64,000 bases of DNA from Rhodococcus sp. CH91 (lineage in GTDB: Bacteria > Actinomycetota > Actinomycetes > Mycobacteriales > Mycobacteriaceae): NCBI RefSeq assembly GCF_022554085.1, contig NZ_JAKFYR010000001.1, positions 372,001 through 436,000 of the forward strand, read 5' to 3'. The notes under the pieces are model-generated. The model did no database searches. It saw only the letters and a program-made list of their open reading frames with translations, and had not been told where the DNA came from. The translations under genes and the position numbers were made by a program. Below are positions 26,084 to 34,331 of the stretch, piece by piece (position 1 is the first letter of the stretch; every line of letters begins with the position of its first letter).

Positions 26084-26610
26084 ATGATCACTATCCGATC
26101 GTCCAGGGGTGCCACCGATTCCGCGTGGTGAGCATCGCCGAAAAACCGGCGAGCCAGGCTCTTCTCGACAGCGACGTCGAGAAGCTCGATGGTGAAACCG
26201 AACCGGTCGCGGTGGTACGCGGTGCCGGCCGGACACTCCCCGTCGCGCACGCCACCCATCCACAGCGCAGCGCCACGCCTCTCGAGTTCGGCCGACGCCG
26301 CCGACAGGTCCTCGACGACGAAGCCCAGATGATAGACACCTGACGTCGGTCTCCACACCGACGAGCCGGCCACAGCTCGGAGTAGCTCCACATGTGGAGG
26401 CCCTTCGAGGGTCATGCCCAAACGCTGAACCGTGTCGTGCTCGACGCCGTCGATCCGGCATTTGTACGCGGATTCCTTCCCGAGCGACACAGTCCAGCCG
26501 TAGGCGCGGGAAAAGTGTTCAGCGGCCTCGTCCAGGTCATCTACGACTACGCCGACATGATGCAACCGACCGAGGTCGAGGTCGAAGTCCGGGACGCCGA
26601 TCGGACTCAT
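26080..26610 (-). CDS. VOC superfamily protein (glyoxalase/dioxygenase fold)
   Basis: 176 residues. Two beta-alpha-beta-beta-beta modules are visible: RLHHVGVVVDDLDEAAEHF (about 14-32) and YHLGFVVEDLSAASAELERR (about 98-117), with the usual metal ligands His in HHVG, Glu in HVELL, His in YHLG and Glu in TIELLD. Members are lyases, isomerases or epimerases. The start is uncertain: the ATG at 26610 has GGGGTGG close upstream, while a TTG at 26670 would lie inside an operator-like palindrome and lacks a ribosome site. First gene of the leftward operon. Confidence 0.78.
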   Translation of the reverse strand: MSPIGVPDFDLDLGRLHHVGVVVDDLDEAAEHFSRAYGWTVSLGKESAYKCRIDGVEHDTVQRLGMTLEGPPHVELLRAVAGSSVWRPTSGVYHLGFVVEDLSAASAELERRGAALWMGGVRDGECPAGTAYHRDRFGFTIELLDVAVEKSLARRFFGDAHHAESVAPLDDRIVII

Positions 26611-26654
26611 CGGCCACCCCGAACCGAACGGCAGGAGTTTTTCCAGATCATGCT

Positions 26655-26671
26655 TTGAATGATTGTTCAAA
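26655..26671. promoter_or_regulatory. Candidate TetR operator 1
   Basis: TTGAATGATTGTTCAAA, nearly palindromic (TTTGAA-N6-TTCAAA when extended), lies just upstream of the VOC gene. It matches the second site at 26742 in 15 of 17 bases. Confidence 0.55.
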
Positions 26672-26741
26672 AATGATCGGCGCGCAAGACCTGACGATAA
26701 ATTTTGTGAAACCCGCAGTTAAGAGGCCCTGTCTGGCAGGG

Positions 26742-26758
26742 TTTAAACGATCATTCAA
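26742..26758. promoter_or_regulatory. Candidate TetR operator 2
   Basis: On the minus strand it reads TTGAATGATCGTTTAAA, the same motif as the site at 26655, with centres 87 bases apart. It lies between the TetR stop and the operon it probably regulates. Confidence 0.55.
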
Positions 26759-26797
26759 TCGATCTGTCAGGACCGTGTCGAATCCCGGTACTCATGT

Positions 26798-27406
26798 CTA
26801 GCGCTGCACCATTCCTTCGAGGAATACAGCCAGATAGTCCTTGGACAGCTCCTCGAGCGGATACTCATCGGCGTCGGTTCGCCAGTAGACGCTGAACCAC
26901 ACTGCATCGCGCAGGAATCGATGGAAGACCTTGGCAGGAACATCCCGACGCAGGACCCCGGTTCGCTGTCCCGATTCGATTGCGTCCAGCCATATCCGTT
27001 GGATTCGATTGGTGAGGTCGCGGGCGGTCTTGTAGTCGCGCAGCTCGCGCAGGTTGGCGAACTCCGCGTGATAGACCTTGGTCGCATCAGGTGAGGCCGC
27101 ACCGGTCGCGAGGGAGACGTCGATGATCGACTTCAGACGTGCACGAGGTTCGAGTTCCTCGAGTCCCTCATGGTCGTATCGATCGAGCAACGCTCTCAAG
27201 TATCCGGTGATCAGTTCGACGGCGATCGAGCTCTTCGACGGGAAGTAGTAGTAGAGAGCGCCCGGGTTCAGTCCGACGCAGTCGGCGATCTCACGCACCG
27301 ATGTCGCTTCGATCCCCCGGGAAGCAAACAATTTCGCTGCCGCTGAGAGAATCTCGGACTTTCGTCGCTCGGCGCCGGAACCGGAAGTCACCTGAGTGTT
27401 CACCAT
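26798..27406 (-). CDS. TetR family transcriptional regulator
   Basis: 202 residues. The N-terminal HTH is clear (ILSAAAKLFASRGIEATSVREIA... with GALYYYFPSK, about 18-60), and the helical ligand domain resembles KstR2-type regulators. The ATG at 27406 is chosen because TAGCCT, a -10 box, stands exactly seven bases upstream, implying a leaderless transcript; an ATG at 27430 would lie before that box. The gene precedes the VOC-SDR-PLP-SDR-AKR-monooxygenase-MHS block in the same direction, and twin operators separate them. A CoA ester or pathway intermediate is a reasonable but unproven ligand. Confidence 0.88.
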   Translation of the reverse strand: MVNTQVTSGSGAERRKSEILSAAAKLFASRGIEATSVREIADCVGLNPGALYYYFPSKSSIAVELITGYLRALLDRYDHEGLEELEPRARLKSIIDVSLATGAASPDATKVYHAEFANLRELRDYKTARDLTNRIQRIWLDAIESGQRTGVLRRDVPAKVFHRFLRDAVWFSVYWRTDADEYPLEELSKDYLAVFLEGMVQR

Positions 27407-27624
27407 GCCGTTCAGGCTAGTGGACCCCATATGCGAGGGTCGGGATCCGCAGTCCGAGCCGGCAAGGTACTGCGCGATGAGTGCTTCCAGGGGTGGCTGG
27501 TGTGGGCGTGGCGGTCTCCAGGTAGGTCTCTCTCGTTCTGGGGTCGGCTTTTTCGTCCTCGGATCCGTGCGCCGATGAAGAATGCGATGTTCGCGAAGTA
27601 GGTCCGACCTGTTCGGGAGGGCTG

Positions 27625-27654
27625 TTGATTGCGGCTCGAGCGAGGGAGTACCGT
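27625..27654 (+). promoter_or_regulatory. Promoter of the His-rich exported protein gene
   Basis: TTGATT (27625-27630), 18-base spacer, TACCGT (27649-27654). The predicted transcript start is about 27 bases before the ATG. Confidence 0.5.
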
Positions 27655-27687
27655 TTGAAACACTGCCGATTCATGGAGGTGAACACC

Positions 27688-27966
27688 ATGAAAATCCGCA
27701 AACTTCTGGCCGGACTGTCCGCCGGTGCAATTCTGGTCCTCGCGCCTGCGGGTGTCGCAACCGCAACACCATCCGGTGATGCCGGTGCCGTCGAAGCTCA
27801 CGGCGACCACCATCGCGATTACGACAAGGACAAGAAGCACGACCACGACAGAGACAAGAAACGCGACCACTACGACAAGGACAAGAAGCACGATCACGAC
27901 AAGGACTGGCACAAGGGCCACAACCACGCGTGGTTCGGCTCGTCGGTCATCTGTCTGCCCTGGTGA
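27688..27966 (+). CDS. Exported His/Asp/Lys-rich repeat protein
   Basis: 92 residues. A Sec signal peptide (basic MKIRK, hydrophobic core to about 20) is followed by a cleavage site after Ala26 (ATA-TPS). The mature part is about 65 residues and dominated by His, Asp and Lys, with the unit DKDKKHDHD occurring at 46-54 and again at 63-71 with a variant between. It ends in a hydrophobic AWFGSSVICLPW with a single Cys. Metal binding at the cell surface is the obvious idea, but no family is recognised. GGAGGTGA precedes the ATG; an own promoter and terminator make it monocistronic. Confidence 0.8.
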   Translation: MKIRKLLAGLSAGAILVLAPAGVATATPSGDAGAVEAHGDHHRDYDKDKKHDHDRDKKRDHYDKDKKHDHDKDWHKGHNHAWFGSSVICLPW

Positions 27967-27973
27967 TTTCGCG

Positions 27974-28014
27974 GAAGGCCCGTGCCCCGTCGTGACGACG
28001 GAGTACCGGCCTTC
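27974..28014. terminator. Bidirectional terminator
   Basis: Nested hairpin with GAAGGCC/GGCCTTC outer arms (27974-27980, 28008-28014) and CCGTCGT-g-ACGACGG inside, between the convergent exported-protein and response-regulator genes. Confidence 0.6.
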
Positions 28015-28075
28015 GTCCATCCGATCTCGAGGCCGCCCGCGACGGCCCTGCAGAGCGGTGACCGGCAGCAGGACG

Positions 28076-28696
28076 TCACATGAGCAGGCGGCGCCGGTAG
28101 CCCTCGGCGACCGCCGAGGCTCGGTCACGAACGCCGAGTTTGTCGTAGATGTGTTGCAGATGGGTCTTGATGCTCGCCTCGCCGATGAACAAGGCTGTAG
28201 CGGCCTCGCGATTCGAGTTGCCGTTGGCGACCAATTGCAGCACCTGCTTCTCCCGATCGGTCAGCGTTCCGGCACCGGGCCTCCGGATCTGCCCCATGAG
28301 GTGCTGCGTCACGGACGGAGCGAGCACCGACTCTCCCCGCGCGGCTGCACGAACGGCGCGCATCAGTTCGTCGGGCCGCGCATCCTTCAGGAGATAACCG
28401 ATCGCACCCGCTTCGATCGCCGGCAGTACATCGCTTTCGCTGTCGAAGGTCGTCAGGATCAGCACCCGGGCACTCGGGACGCGCTCGCGCAGAGCCGCGG
28501 TCGCGGCGACGCCGTCCATCCGGGGCATCCGAAGGTCCATGAGCACGACATCCGCTGCCAACTCCTTCGCGCATTCGATGCCCTCGTCACCGTCACCGGC
28601 CTCGCCGACCACGACGATGTCCTCGGCGTCGGCGAACGTGTCGCGAAGACCGCCCCTCACGATCGGATGGTCGTCGACAACCACCAGTCGAATCAT
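28076..28696 (-). CDS. NarL/FixJ family response regulator
   Basis: 206 residues. The receiver domain has the acidic pair DDH (8-10), the phosphoacceptor Asp in VVLMDLRMP (about 55) and the conserved Lys in LLKDARP. A LuxR-type HTH follows (TLTDREKQVLQLVANGNSNREAATALFIGEASIKTHLQHIYDKL region, about 143-190). Its ATG overlaps the kinase stop (28693-28696). It is the last gene of an ABC exporter-kinase-regulator operon and probably controls that exporter. Confidence 0.93.
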   Translation of the reverse strand: MIRLVVVDDHPIVRGGLRDTFADAEDIVVVGEAGDGDEGIECAKELAADVVLMDLRMPRMDGVAATAALRERVPSARVLILTTFDSESDVLPAIEAGAIGYLLKDARPDELMRAVRAAARGESVLAPSVTQHLMGQIRRPGAGTLTDREKQVLQLVANGNSNREAATALFIGEASIKTHLQHIYDKLGVRDRASAVAEGYRRRLLM

Positions 28697-30045
28697 CGGT
28701 CGGTTTCCTCATCTGCTCTCGTGCCCCCGGGGGCGATCGCGGGAACGCGCGCACTGACGGATGTCCCTTCACCCGGTGCGCTCTGTACCTCTATGTGACC
28801 GCCGACTCCTCTGATGCGCTGGTGCATGCTCGTCAGGCCGAAGCCGGTGCCGACCCCGTTCACGAACCCACGTCCATCGTCCCGCACGTCCAACAGCACC
28901 TCGGTGCCCGTGTACGACAGCGTGACACCGACGCGGGAGGCCCCCGCGTGCTTCGCGACGTTGGTCAGCGACTCCTGCACGACACGGAACAACGACACCT
29001 CGATCGCCGGGCTGAGTGGTTCTCGGACACCGGTGATCTCCACGTGCGCTCTCAACCCTTGGTCCTTCGACCATTGCTCGGTCAGCGTGCGCAGCGCGTC
29101 GGGAAGATGCGCCTGCCCGAGTTCCTTGGGCGCGAGTGCCTGCACGGACCGTCGGGCCTCGGTCAGACTGCTGCGCGCGAGGCGAAGTGCACGCGCCACG
29201 TGCTCCTCCGTCTCGCCCTCCATCTTCGCGGAACGTTCCGCTGCCTGGAGCTGCGTGATGATGCCGGTGAGACCCTGCGCCAGCGTGTCGTGGATTTCGC
29301 CGGCCAGACGTTGCCGCTCGTCCTGCGCGCCGGATTCACGGGCCTGGACTACCAGTTGTGCATGGAGCCCGGCGTTTTCGTGCAGTGCCGCCTCGAGCCG
29401 CTCGACGAGTTCCTCCCGCTTGCGTTCCTCGGGTTCGCTGCGCGCCGTCAGCACGATGCCCACACCGATCGCTGCAGTCTGCAGTGTGACGATCACGATG
29501 AACTCCGCGAGCATCTCCGAGTTCGGGTCTGACCATATGTGCATCGCCGAACCGTTGAGGACCACAGACGTGGCGAGGACTCCGAGCACCCCCAACGGCC
29601 ACGGCGTGAGCAAGTACGCGTGGAAGAAGGCCGCAACGGTGAAAACGAGAAAGATGTCGGAGTGCGACATGAGGGTGAGGCACAGTGCCAGCAACCCGAC
29701 GAAGTAGATGCACCCCGCCACGGGCCGACGCGTCTTCCGTCTGAGGGGAAGCGTGTGCCCGACCAGCACCCACAGCGCCGAGACCGCGACCAACCCGAGG
29801 ACGGATGCGCCCTCGGGCCGGAAGCGTTCATCGGAGTCCGGAAGCAGCCACGAGAAATAGATCGCTGTCGAGATCGTCAGCAGCAGCCACGGCGTGAACA
29901 ACTGGAGAAGGTTCCAGATCCGCAGCTGCTCCTCTTTCCAGGCCAGCCGGGAACGATGAGCGATTCCGGCCTTGTGTGCGATGGCGGATCCGTGCGTCCC
30001 AGAGCTCGGGCACTCACCGGCTCCGGTATCCCGCATCATCGACAT
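28693..30045 (-). CDS. DesK/NarX-type sensor histidine kinase
   Basis: 450 residues. About six membrane segments occupy residues 45-205, with almost no extracytoplasmic loops, as in intramembrane-sensing kinases. A coiled segment leads to the HisKA_3 domain (RLAGEIHDTLAQGLTGI, with the phospho-His) and an HATPase domain with DDGRGFVNG and GFGLTSMHQR. GGGAG precedes the ATG, which abuts the permease stop. Linked to ABC exporter genes, it probably senses membrane stress or a transported compound. Confidence 0.9.
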   Translation of the reverse strand: MSMMRDTGAGECPSSGTHGSAIAHKAGIAHRSRLAWKEEQLRIWNLLQLFTPWLLLTISTAIYFSWLLPDSDERFRPEGASVLGLVAVSALWVLVGHTLPLRRKTRRPVAGCIYFVGLLALCLTLMSHSDIFLVFTVAAFFHAYLLTPWPLGVLGVLATSVVLNGSAMHIWSDPNSEMLAEFIVIVTLQTAAIGVGIVLTARSEPEERKREELVERLEAALHENAGLHAQLVVQARESGAQDERQRLAGEIHDTLAQGLTGIITQLQAAERSAKMEGETEEHVARALRLARSSLTEARRSVQALAPKELGQAHLPDALRTLTEQWSKDQGLRAHVEITGVREPLSPAIEVSLFRVVQESLTNVAKHAGASRVGVTLSYTGTEVLLDVRDDGRGFVNGVGTGFGLTSMHQRIRGVGGHIEVQSAPGEGTSVSARVPAIAPGGTRADEETDR

Positions 30046-30810
30046 CTACTCCCAACGGAAGAGTTTCGCGGCGATCCCGGTCGCGATCACTGCTATGCCC
30101 GTCATTATGGCAATCTGCAGCAGGAAGGGCTGCCCGCCGGCAGTGGCGGTGATCTCGCCTGCTTCGGCGGACCACGCCGCGGTGAGAGCCTGCAGCCCGG
30201 GCGGTACGAATTCGCCGACCTCGCGCAGCACGTCGGGCATGAGGACACGGGGCAGGAATGCCCCGCCGAAGAACATCAGCGCAACGAACAGGACAGTGCC
30301 GATCTGGTTCGCAGCGCCGCTCGTGCGGACCACGGCCGCGGAGATCATGCCGAGCCCGAGCAGTGCCGCATAGCCGATGACGAAGGCGGCGACGAACTCC
30401 AGGGGCCGCTCGGGCGGCGCGATGTCCAGCACCGCCCACCCGCACACGATCAAGAGTGCCGCGGAGACGACCACGGAGGCGAACGCGACGGTCATCTGCG
30501 CGAGCAGGACACGTCGCGGATGCGCAGGAGTGGTCGACAGCCTGCGCAGGATGCCGCGTTCACGGTATGTCCCGATCACCGCCGGGATGTGCTGCACGGC
30601 GATCATCACCATCCCGAACACCAGTGCTGTCGGTGCCCAGACATCGATGGGCCGGAGCCCACCGGTTTCCGGCGTCGGCTCTCCGAGTGCCGGGATGGCA
30701 CCCAGCCCGAGCAGGAGTCCTGTCGGGAACAGCACACCGAAGATGACGGTGGCAGAGTCTCGGAGGAAGAGTTTCGTCTCGACCTCGACCATCTTCACGA
30801 GAGCCCGCAT
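30046..30810 (-). CDS. ABC-2 type exporter permease
   Basis: 254 residues with six predicted membrane segments and the ABC-2 pattern (long first cytoplasmic/extracellular loop, then GILRRLSTTPAHP before helix 3). Family members export drugs, lipids or antibiotics. The ATG shares a base with the ATPase stop (TGATG at 30808-30812), so translation is coupled. Confidence 0.88.
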   Translation of the reverse strand: MRALVKMVEVETKLFLRDSATVIFGVLFPTGLLLGLGAIPALGEPTPETGGLRPIDVWAPTALVFGMVMIAVQHIPAVIGTYRERGILRRLSTTPAHPRRVLLAQMTVAFASVVVSAALLIVCGWAVLDIAPPERPLEFVAAFVIGYAALLGLGMISAAVVRTSGAANQIGTVLFVALMFFGGAFLPRVLMPDVLREVGEFVPPGLQALTAAWSAEAGEITATAGGQPFLLQIAIMTGIAVIATGIAAKLFRWE

Positions 30811-31745
30811 CAGTGAGCCTTCCTCTCGGCGGGCGCGGGGGATCCCGGGGCGCGTCCGGTGAAGGCGATGAAGGCGTCGTCGAGGTTGCGCTGGTCGACG
30901 CGAAGATCTTCCGCCACCACCTGTGCTCTGGCGAGAGCCCCTGTGACGCTGCTCAGAAGTTGTCCTCTGCCGGTGACCGACCAACGGCCGTCGGTGATCT
31001 CGACATCAGTCACCTCGGGCAGCTCGGTCAGGACATTCTTGTCCAGTGGTCGACTCACACGGAAGCGGACCTGTTGCACCGCGCTCGCCTGCGCAATCAG
31101 CCCTGCCGGCGTATCCAGGGCGGCAACCCGGCCGCTGTCGATGACGGCGATCCGGTCGCTGAGCCGCTCCGCTTCATCCATGAAGTGCGTGACGAGGAGG
31201 ATCGTGACACCTGTGTCACGAACCCGTTCGATGAGACTCCAGGTATCGCGTCTCGCCTGCGGGTCCAGACCCGTCGTGAGCTCGTCGAGAATGGCGATTC
31301 TCGGGTTGCCGACCAGCGCGAGCGCGATCGAAAGTCGCTGCTTCTGCCCGCCCGAGAGAGCCTTGTACTGCGTAGTGCGTTGCTCGGTCAGACCCAGAAG
31401 CTCCATGAGTTCCCGCCAATCGGCGGGGTTCCGGTAGAAGGAGCTGTAGAGATCGAGCGCTTCGGCGACCTTGATCGCGTCCGGAAAGCTGCTCTCCTGC
31501 AGTTGCACGCCGAGGACTTCACGCACCTCTGCCCGGTCCTTGTGCGGGTCGAGTCCCAGCACGGAGATCGAGCCCGAGTCGGGCGTTCGAAGCCCCGCGA
31601 TGCTCTCGACGGTTGTCGTCTTGCCGGAGCCGTTGGGCCCGATGACGCCGAAGATCTCCCCCTCTTCGACGGTGAAAGAGATGTCGTCGACGGCCACGCG
31701 CTGCCCGTAGCGCTTGTGCAGGTTTCGCACTTCTATTGCGGTCAT
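30810..31745 (-). CDS. ABC exporter ATP-binding protein
   Basis: 311 residues, DrrA/CcmA type. Walker A GPNGSGKTT (about 36-44), Q-loop QLQESSFPD, signature LSGGQKQR and Walker B AILDELTTGLD are present; Walker B ends DEL instead of the common DEP. A C-terminal regulatory extension of about 80 residues follows, as in drug exporters. First gene of the four-gene operon; 218 bases separate it from the next gene upstream and contain the dyad at 31815. Confidence 0.92.
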   Translation of the reverse strand: MTAIEVRNLHKRYGQRVAVDDISFTVEEGEIFGVIGPNGSGKTTTVESIAGLRTPDSGSISVLGLDPHKDRAEVREVLGVQLQESSFPDAIKVAEALDLYSSFYRNPADWRELMELLGLTEQRTTQYKALSGGQKQRLSIALALVGNPRIAILDELTTGLDPQARRDTWSLIERVRDTGVTILLVTHFMDEAERLSDRIAVIDSGRVAALDTPAGLIAQASAVQQVRFRVSRPLDKNVLTELPEVTDVEITDGRWSVTGRGQLLSSVTGALARAQVVAEDLRVDQRNLDDAFIAFTGRAPGSPAPAERKAH

Positions 31746-31814
31746 ACCGTGAAGCTACGGGCGCACCGCACCCCGCCCATCAACCGTCGCGGCTGGGTTC
31801 GGGTTGACTCGCGC

Positions 31815-31832
31815 ATCCACCATTCGGTGGAT
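31815..31832. promoter_or_regulatory. Inverted repeat upstream of the exporter operon
   Basis: ATCCACC-ATTC-GGTGGAT lies 70 bases before the ATPase start. It could be the response-regulator site or a terminator for the receiver gene at its right, although that gene ends 130 bases further on and reads toward it. Operator is favoured weakly. Confidence 0.35.
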
Positions 31833-31963
31833 CTACAGCACAAGACGCCCTCGTTCCGTACTCACCGCGAACTGCTTGCGGCAAGGCGGAACGGAACGGT
31901 CATCGCCGAGCCGACCGCTCGGGCCGGGCATCGCGGCCGCACTGCGGTCGAGTGCCGGACATG

Positions 31964-32416
31964 CTAGTGACGGTTGCGACGAGGCAGACGCACGACCTGC
32001 ACGAAGAATTCGTCGATCTGCTTCACCGCACCGATGAACTGGTCGAGGTCCACCGGCTTGGTGACATACGCGTTGGCGTGCAGCTTGTAACTGCGGAGGA
32101 TGTCCTCCTCGGCCGAGGAGGTCGTGAGCACCACGATCGGGATGTCCGACAGATCGGGATCGGACTTGATCTTCGTCAGGACCTGCCGGCCGTCGTATTT
32201 GGGCAGGTTGAGGTCGAGGAGGATCAGGTCCGGGCGCGGGGCCTGAGCATGAGCGCCCCGCCGGTACAGGAAGTCCAGCGCTTCCTCACCGTCGCGGACG
32301 ACGTGGAGGGCATTGCCGATCTTGTTGTCCTCGAACGCTTCACGCGTCATCAGCTCGTCGCCGGGATCGTCCTCGACAAGCAGGACGTCCACCGGTTGGG
32401 CAGCGGGGTAGGTCAC
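31964..32416 (-). CDS. Stand-alone receiver-domain response regulator
   Basis: 150 residues, one CheY-like domain of the Rcp1 type (LLVEDDPGDELMTREAF; phospho-Asp in LILLDLNLP; LTTSS; Lys in VTKPVD). There is no DNA-binding domain. Its ATG overlaps the stop of the CHASE3 kinase gene (32413-32416). Rcp1-type regulators serve bacteriophytochromes and similar kinases, acting by protein contact or in a relay. Confidence 0.92.
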   Translation of the reverse strand: MTYPAAQPVDVLLVEDDPGDELMTREAFEDNKIGNALHVVRDGEEALDFLYRRGAHAQAPRPDLILLDLNLPKYDGRQVLTKIKSDPDLSDIPIVVLTTSSAEEDILRSYKLHANAYVTKPVDLDQFIGAVKQIDEFFVQVVRLPRRNRH

Positions 32417-34068
32417 GATATTGCTCCTCGGTCAGTGGTCCCGTGCTTCTGCTCGACGGGGCGTGATGCGGTTCCGAGGGTGAAGCAGATTCGAGTGCCC
32501 TCGGAGTGAGTATCGCTGTACTCGGTGTCGATCCAGATTCTTCCTGCGTGATACTCGACGATCTTCTTGCACAACGCCAGTCCGATGCCGGTGCCCTGGT
32601 AATCCTCACGGGGGTGGAGACGCTGGAAGATGACGAACACCCTCTCGACGAACTCGTTGTCGATCCCGATGCCGTTGTCGGTGACACACAGTTGCCACTG
32701 AGGTCCGCCCGCAGCGCCCTCGATCTGCTCGCACTCGATCCGGATCAGCGGGGCCCGGTCGGGATGACGGAACTTGATCGCGTTGCCGAGCAGGTTCTGC
32801 CACAGCATGGTCAACAGTGTCGGATCGCCCGTCAGCTCGGGCAGATGATCGGGGCGTTCGATCCGTGCCTGTGACTCCTCGATCGCCGCCGAGAGATTCG
32901 ACAGCGCCTTGTCCAGCGGACGGCCGAGATCGACCTGGACGTAGGCATCGTGGACGCGTCCGACCCGGGAGAAGGCGAGCAGATCGTTGATCAGCACCTG
33001 CATGCGCTTCGCACCGTCCACGGCGAACTCCACGTACTGCCGTCCCCGGTCGTCGAGGACGTCGCCGTAGCGTTTCTCGAGCAGCTGGCAGAACGACGCC
33101 ACCTTCCGGAGCGGTTCCTGCAGGTCGTGCGATGCGACGTAGGCGAACTGCTCGAGTTCGGCGTTGGAACGCCGTAGTTCCTCGGCTTGAGCGTCGAGAT
33201 CCTCGGTCTGTTTTGCGAGCAGGGCCTGTTGAGTGCGGGAGTCCGACAATGCGTCGGCGATGCGGCCACGCATGGTCTCGACGTCGCGAGCCAGCGCCCG
33301 GATGTCCTTCGGCCCCTGGGGGTAGATGTGCTGGTAGAAATTCTCTTCCATGGCGACCCGTCGACTCGCCATACGGAGGCGGCTGAGCGGAACGGCGACG
33401 AGATTGTGGACGAGCACCACCATCGCGAGTCCGATGAGGATGAACGTGATGACCATCGCGATCAGGGTCGAATTACGGATCAACCGGGACTGCGCGAGAT
33501 CCTCGGTTTTCTCCTCGAGCACGCGCGCGAGAGCGCTGTTCTCGGCGTCGAACATCGTCCGGATCTCCCGGAACGCGTCCTGCGCTTCCTTCGCCGTCGC
33601 CGGATCGAGGGGGCGCGGATCGCCGGGGACGACGGAGGCGACCACCGGTTCGGCGTACTGCAGGCGCCACTGCCGCCCGGCGGTGTCGATGGCGTCTACA
33701 TCCTCGACGAGGCCGGGATATCCGGCCAGCAGATCACGGAGACTGTCGACGGCGGCCTGCTGCTGGTCCTGGCCGAACAGATAGGGTTCGAGGAAGCTCG
33801 GATCGGTGGTGAGGGCGTAGCCGCGAGCGCCGGTCTGCTGGTCCAGAAGGGCGGTCTGCAGCCGGTAGGACTGCACCATGGCGGGCTGGATCCGCTTGGT
33901 GACGTCGTCCGTGATCTCCACGGTGCGCTGGATGAAGATGCCTCCGATTACCGAGCCGATGACCGCGAAGACCGCGAGGACCGCGAAGGCGAGCTGGAAC
34001 CAGCTCTGCACGACCATCCGCGAGGAGATCCGTTCGATACGCGGCTCAGGAATCGATGGGTCTCTCAT
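32413..34068 (-). CDS. CHASE3-domain sensor histidine kinase
   Basis: 551 residues. A membrane helix (about 24-46) is followed by an extracytoplasmic CHASE3 domain with the motif DQQTGARGYALT (about 75-86), a second helix (about 200-222), a HAMP-like linker and coiled coil, HisKA with YVASHDLQEPLRK (phospho-His), and HATPase with NLLGNAIKFRH, DNGIGID and GTGIGLALCK. This is the architecture of phytochrome-like kinases with CHASE3 in place of a photosensory module. The start at 34068 gives a short basic N-terminus; upstream in-frame sequence is not protein-like. Confidence 0.9.
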   Translation of the reverse strand: MRDPSIPEPRIERISSRMVVQSWFQLAFAVLAVFAVIGSVIGGIFIQRTVEITDDVTKRIQPAMVQSYRLQTALLDQQTGARGYALTTDPSFLEPYLFGQDQQQAAVDSLRDLLAGYPGLVEDVDAIDTAGRQWRLQYAEPVVASVVPGDPRPLDPATAKEAQDAFREIRTMFDAENSALARVLEEKTEDLAQSRLIRNSTLIAMVITFILIGLAMVVLVHNLVAVPLSRLRMASRRVAMEENFYQHIYPQGPKDIRALARDVETMRGRIADALSDSRTQQALLAKQTEDLDAQAEELRRSNAELEQFAYVASHDLQEPLRKVASFCQLLEKRYGDVLDDRGRQYVEFAVDGAKRMQVLINDLLAFSRVGRVHDAYVQVDLGRPLDKALSNLSAAIEESQARIERPDHLPELTGDPTLLTMLWQNLLGNAIKFRHPDRAPLIRIECEQIEGAAGGPQWQLCVTDNGIGIDNEFVERVFVIFQRLHPREDYQGTGIGLALCKKIVEYHAGRIWIDTEYSDTHSEGTRICFTLGTASRPVEQKHGTTDRGAIS

Positions 34069-34318
34069 CGCCGTACCGCCGTCCCGGCGTCGGCACAACG
34101 AGCGAAACCGGTCACATCCACCCCAGCTTCCCGGCTCGGGGCCGCCTGACGCCGAGATCGGTCGATTCCCGACGACAGCGCGGACCGAGCCATCCGGTCT
34201 GCGAACACACCTATGTACGGGCTGCCTGCTGAACCCCGGAGCGAAACTGTAACCCACGGTTGCGGGCGCGCCGGACGCGGTAGAGGGCCGAGAGATCGCG
34301 CAGGTCGCACGGCGGGTC

Positions 34319-34324
34319 TAGGGT
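34319..34324 (+). promoter_or_regulatory. -10 box for a leaderless gene
   Basis: TAGGGT followed by seven bases and then the ATG of the F420-type enzyme, the spacing expected when transcription begins at the start codon. The remaining part of the 263-base spacer to the kinase gene shows nothing else I can assign. Confidence 0.45.
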
Positions 34325-34331
34325 CGCTCAC

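Noticed and set aside
26728-26742. CCCTG-TCTGG-CAGGG hairpin as terminator of the TetR gene
   Set aside because: Only a five-base stem with no T-run on the minus strand, and it adjoins the operator; too weak to call.
27412-28128. 238-codon minus-strand frame with a Val/Leu-rich stretch resembling a membrane segment
   Set aside because: The hydrophobic run is the antisense of the His/Asp/Lys repeats (GAC/AAG read as GTC/CTT). No ribosome site, and the plus-strand gene has a signal peptide, promoter and terminator.
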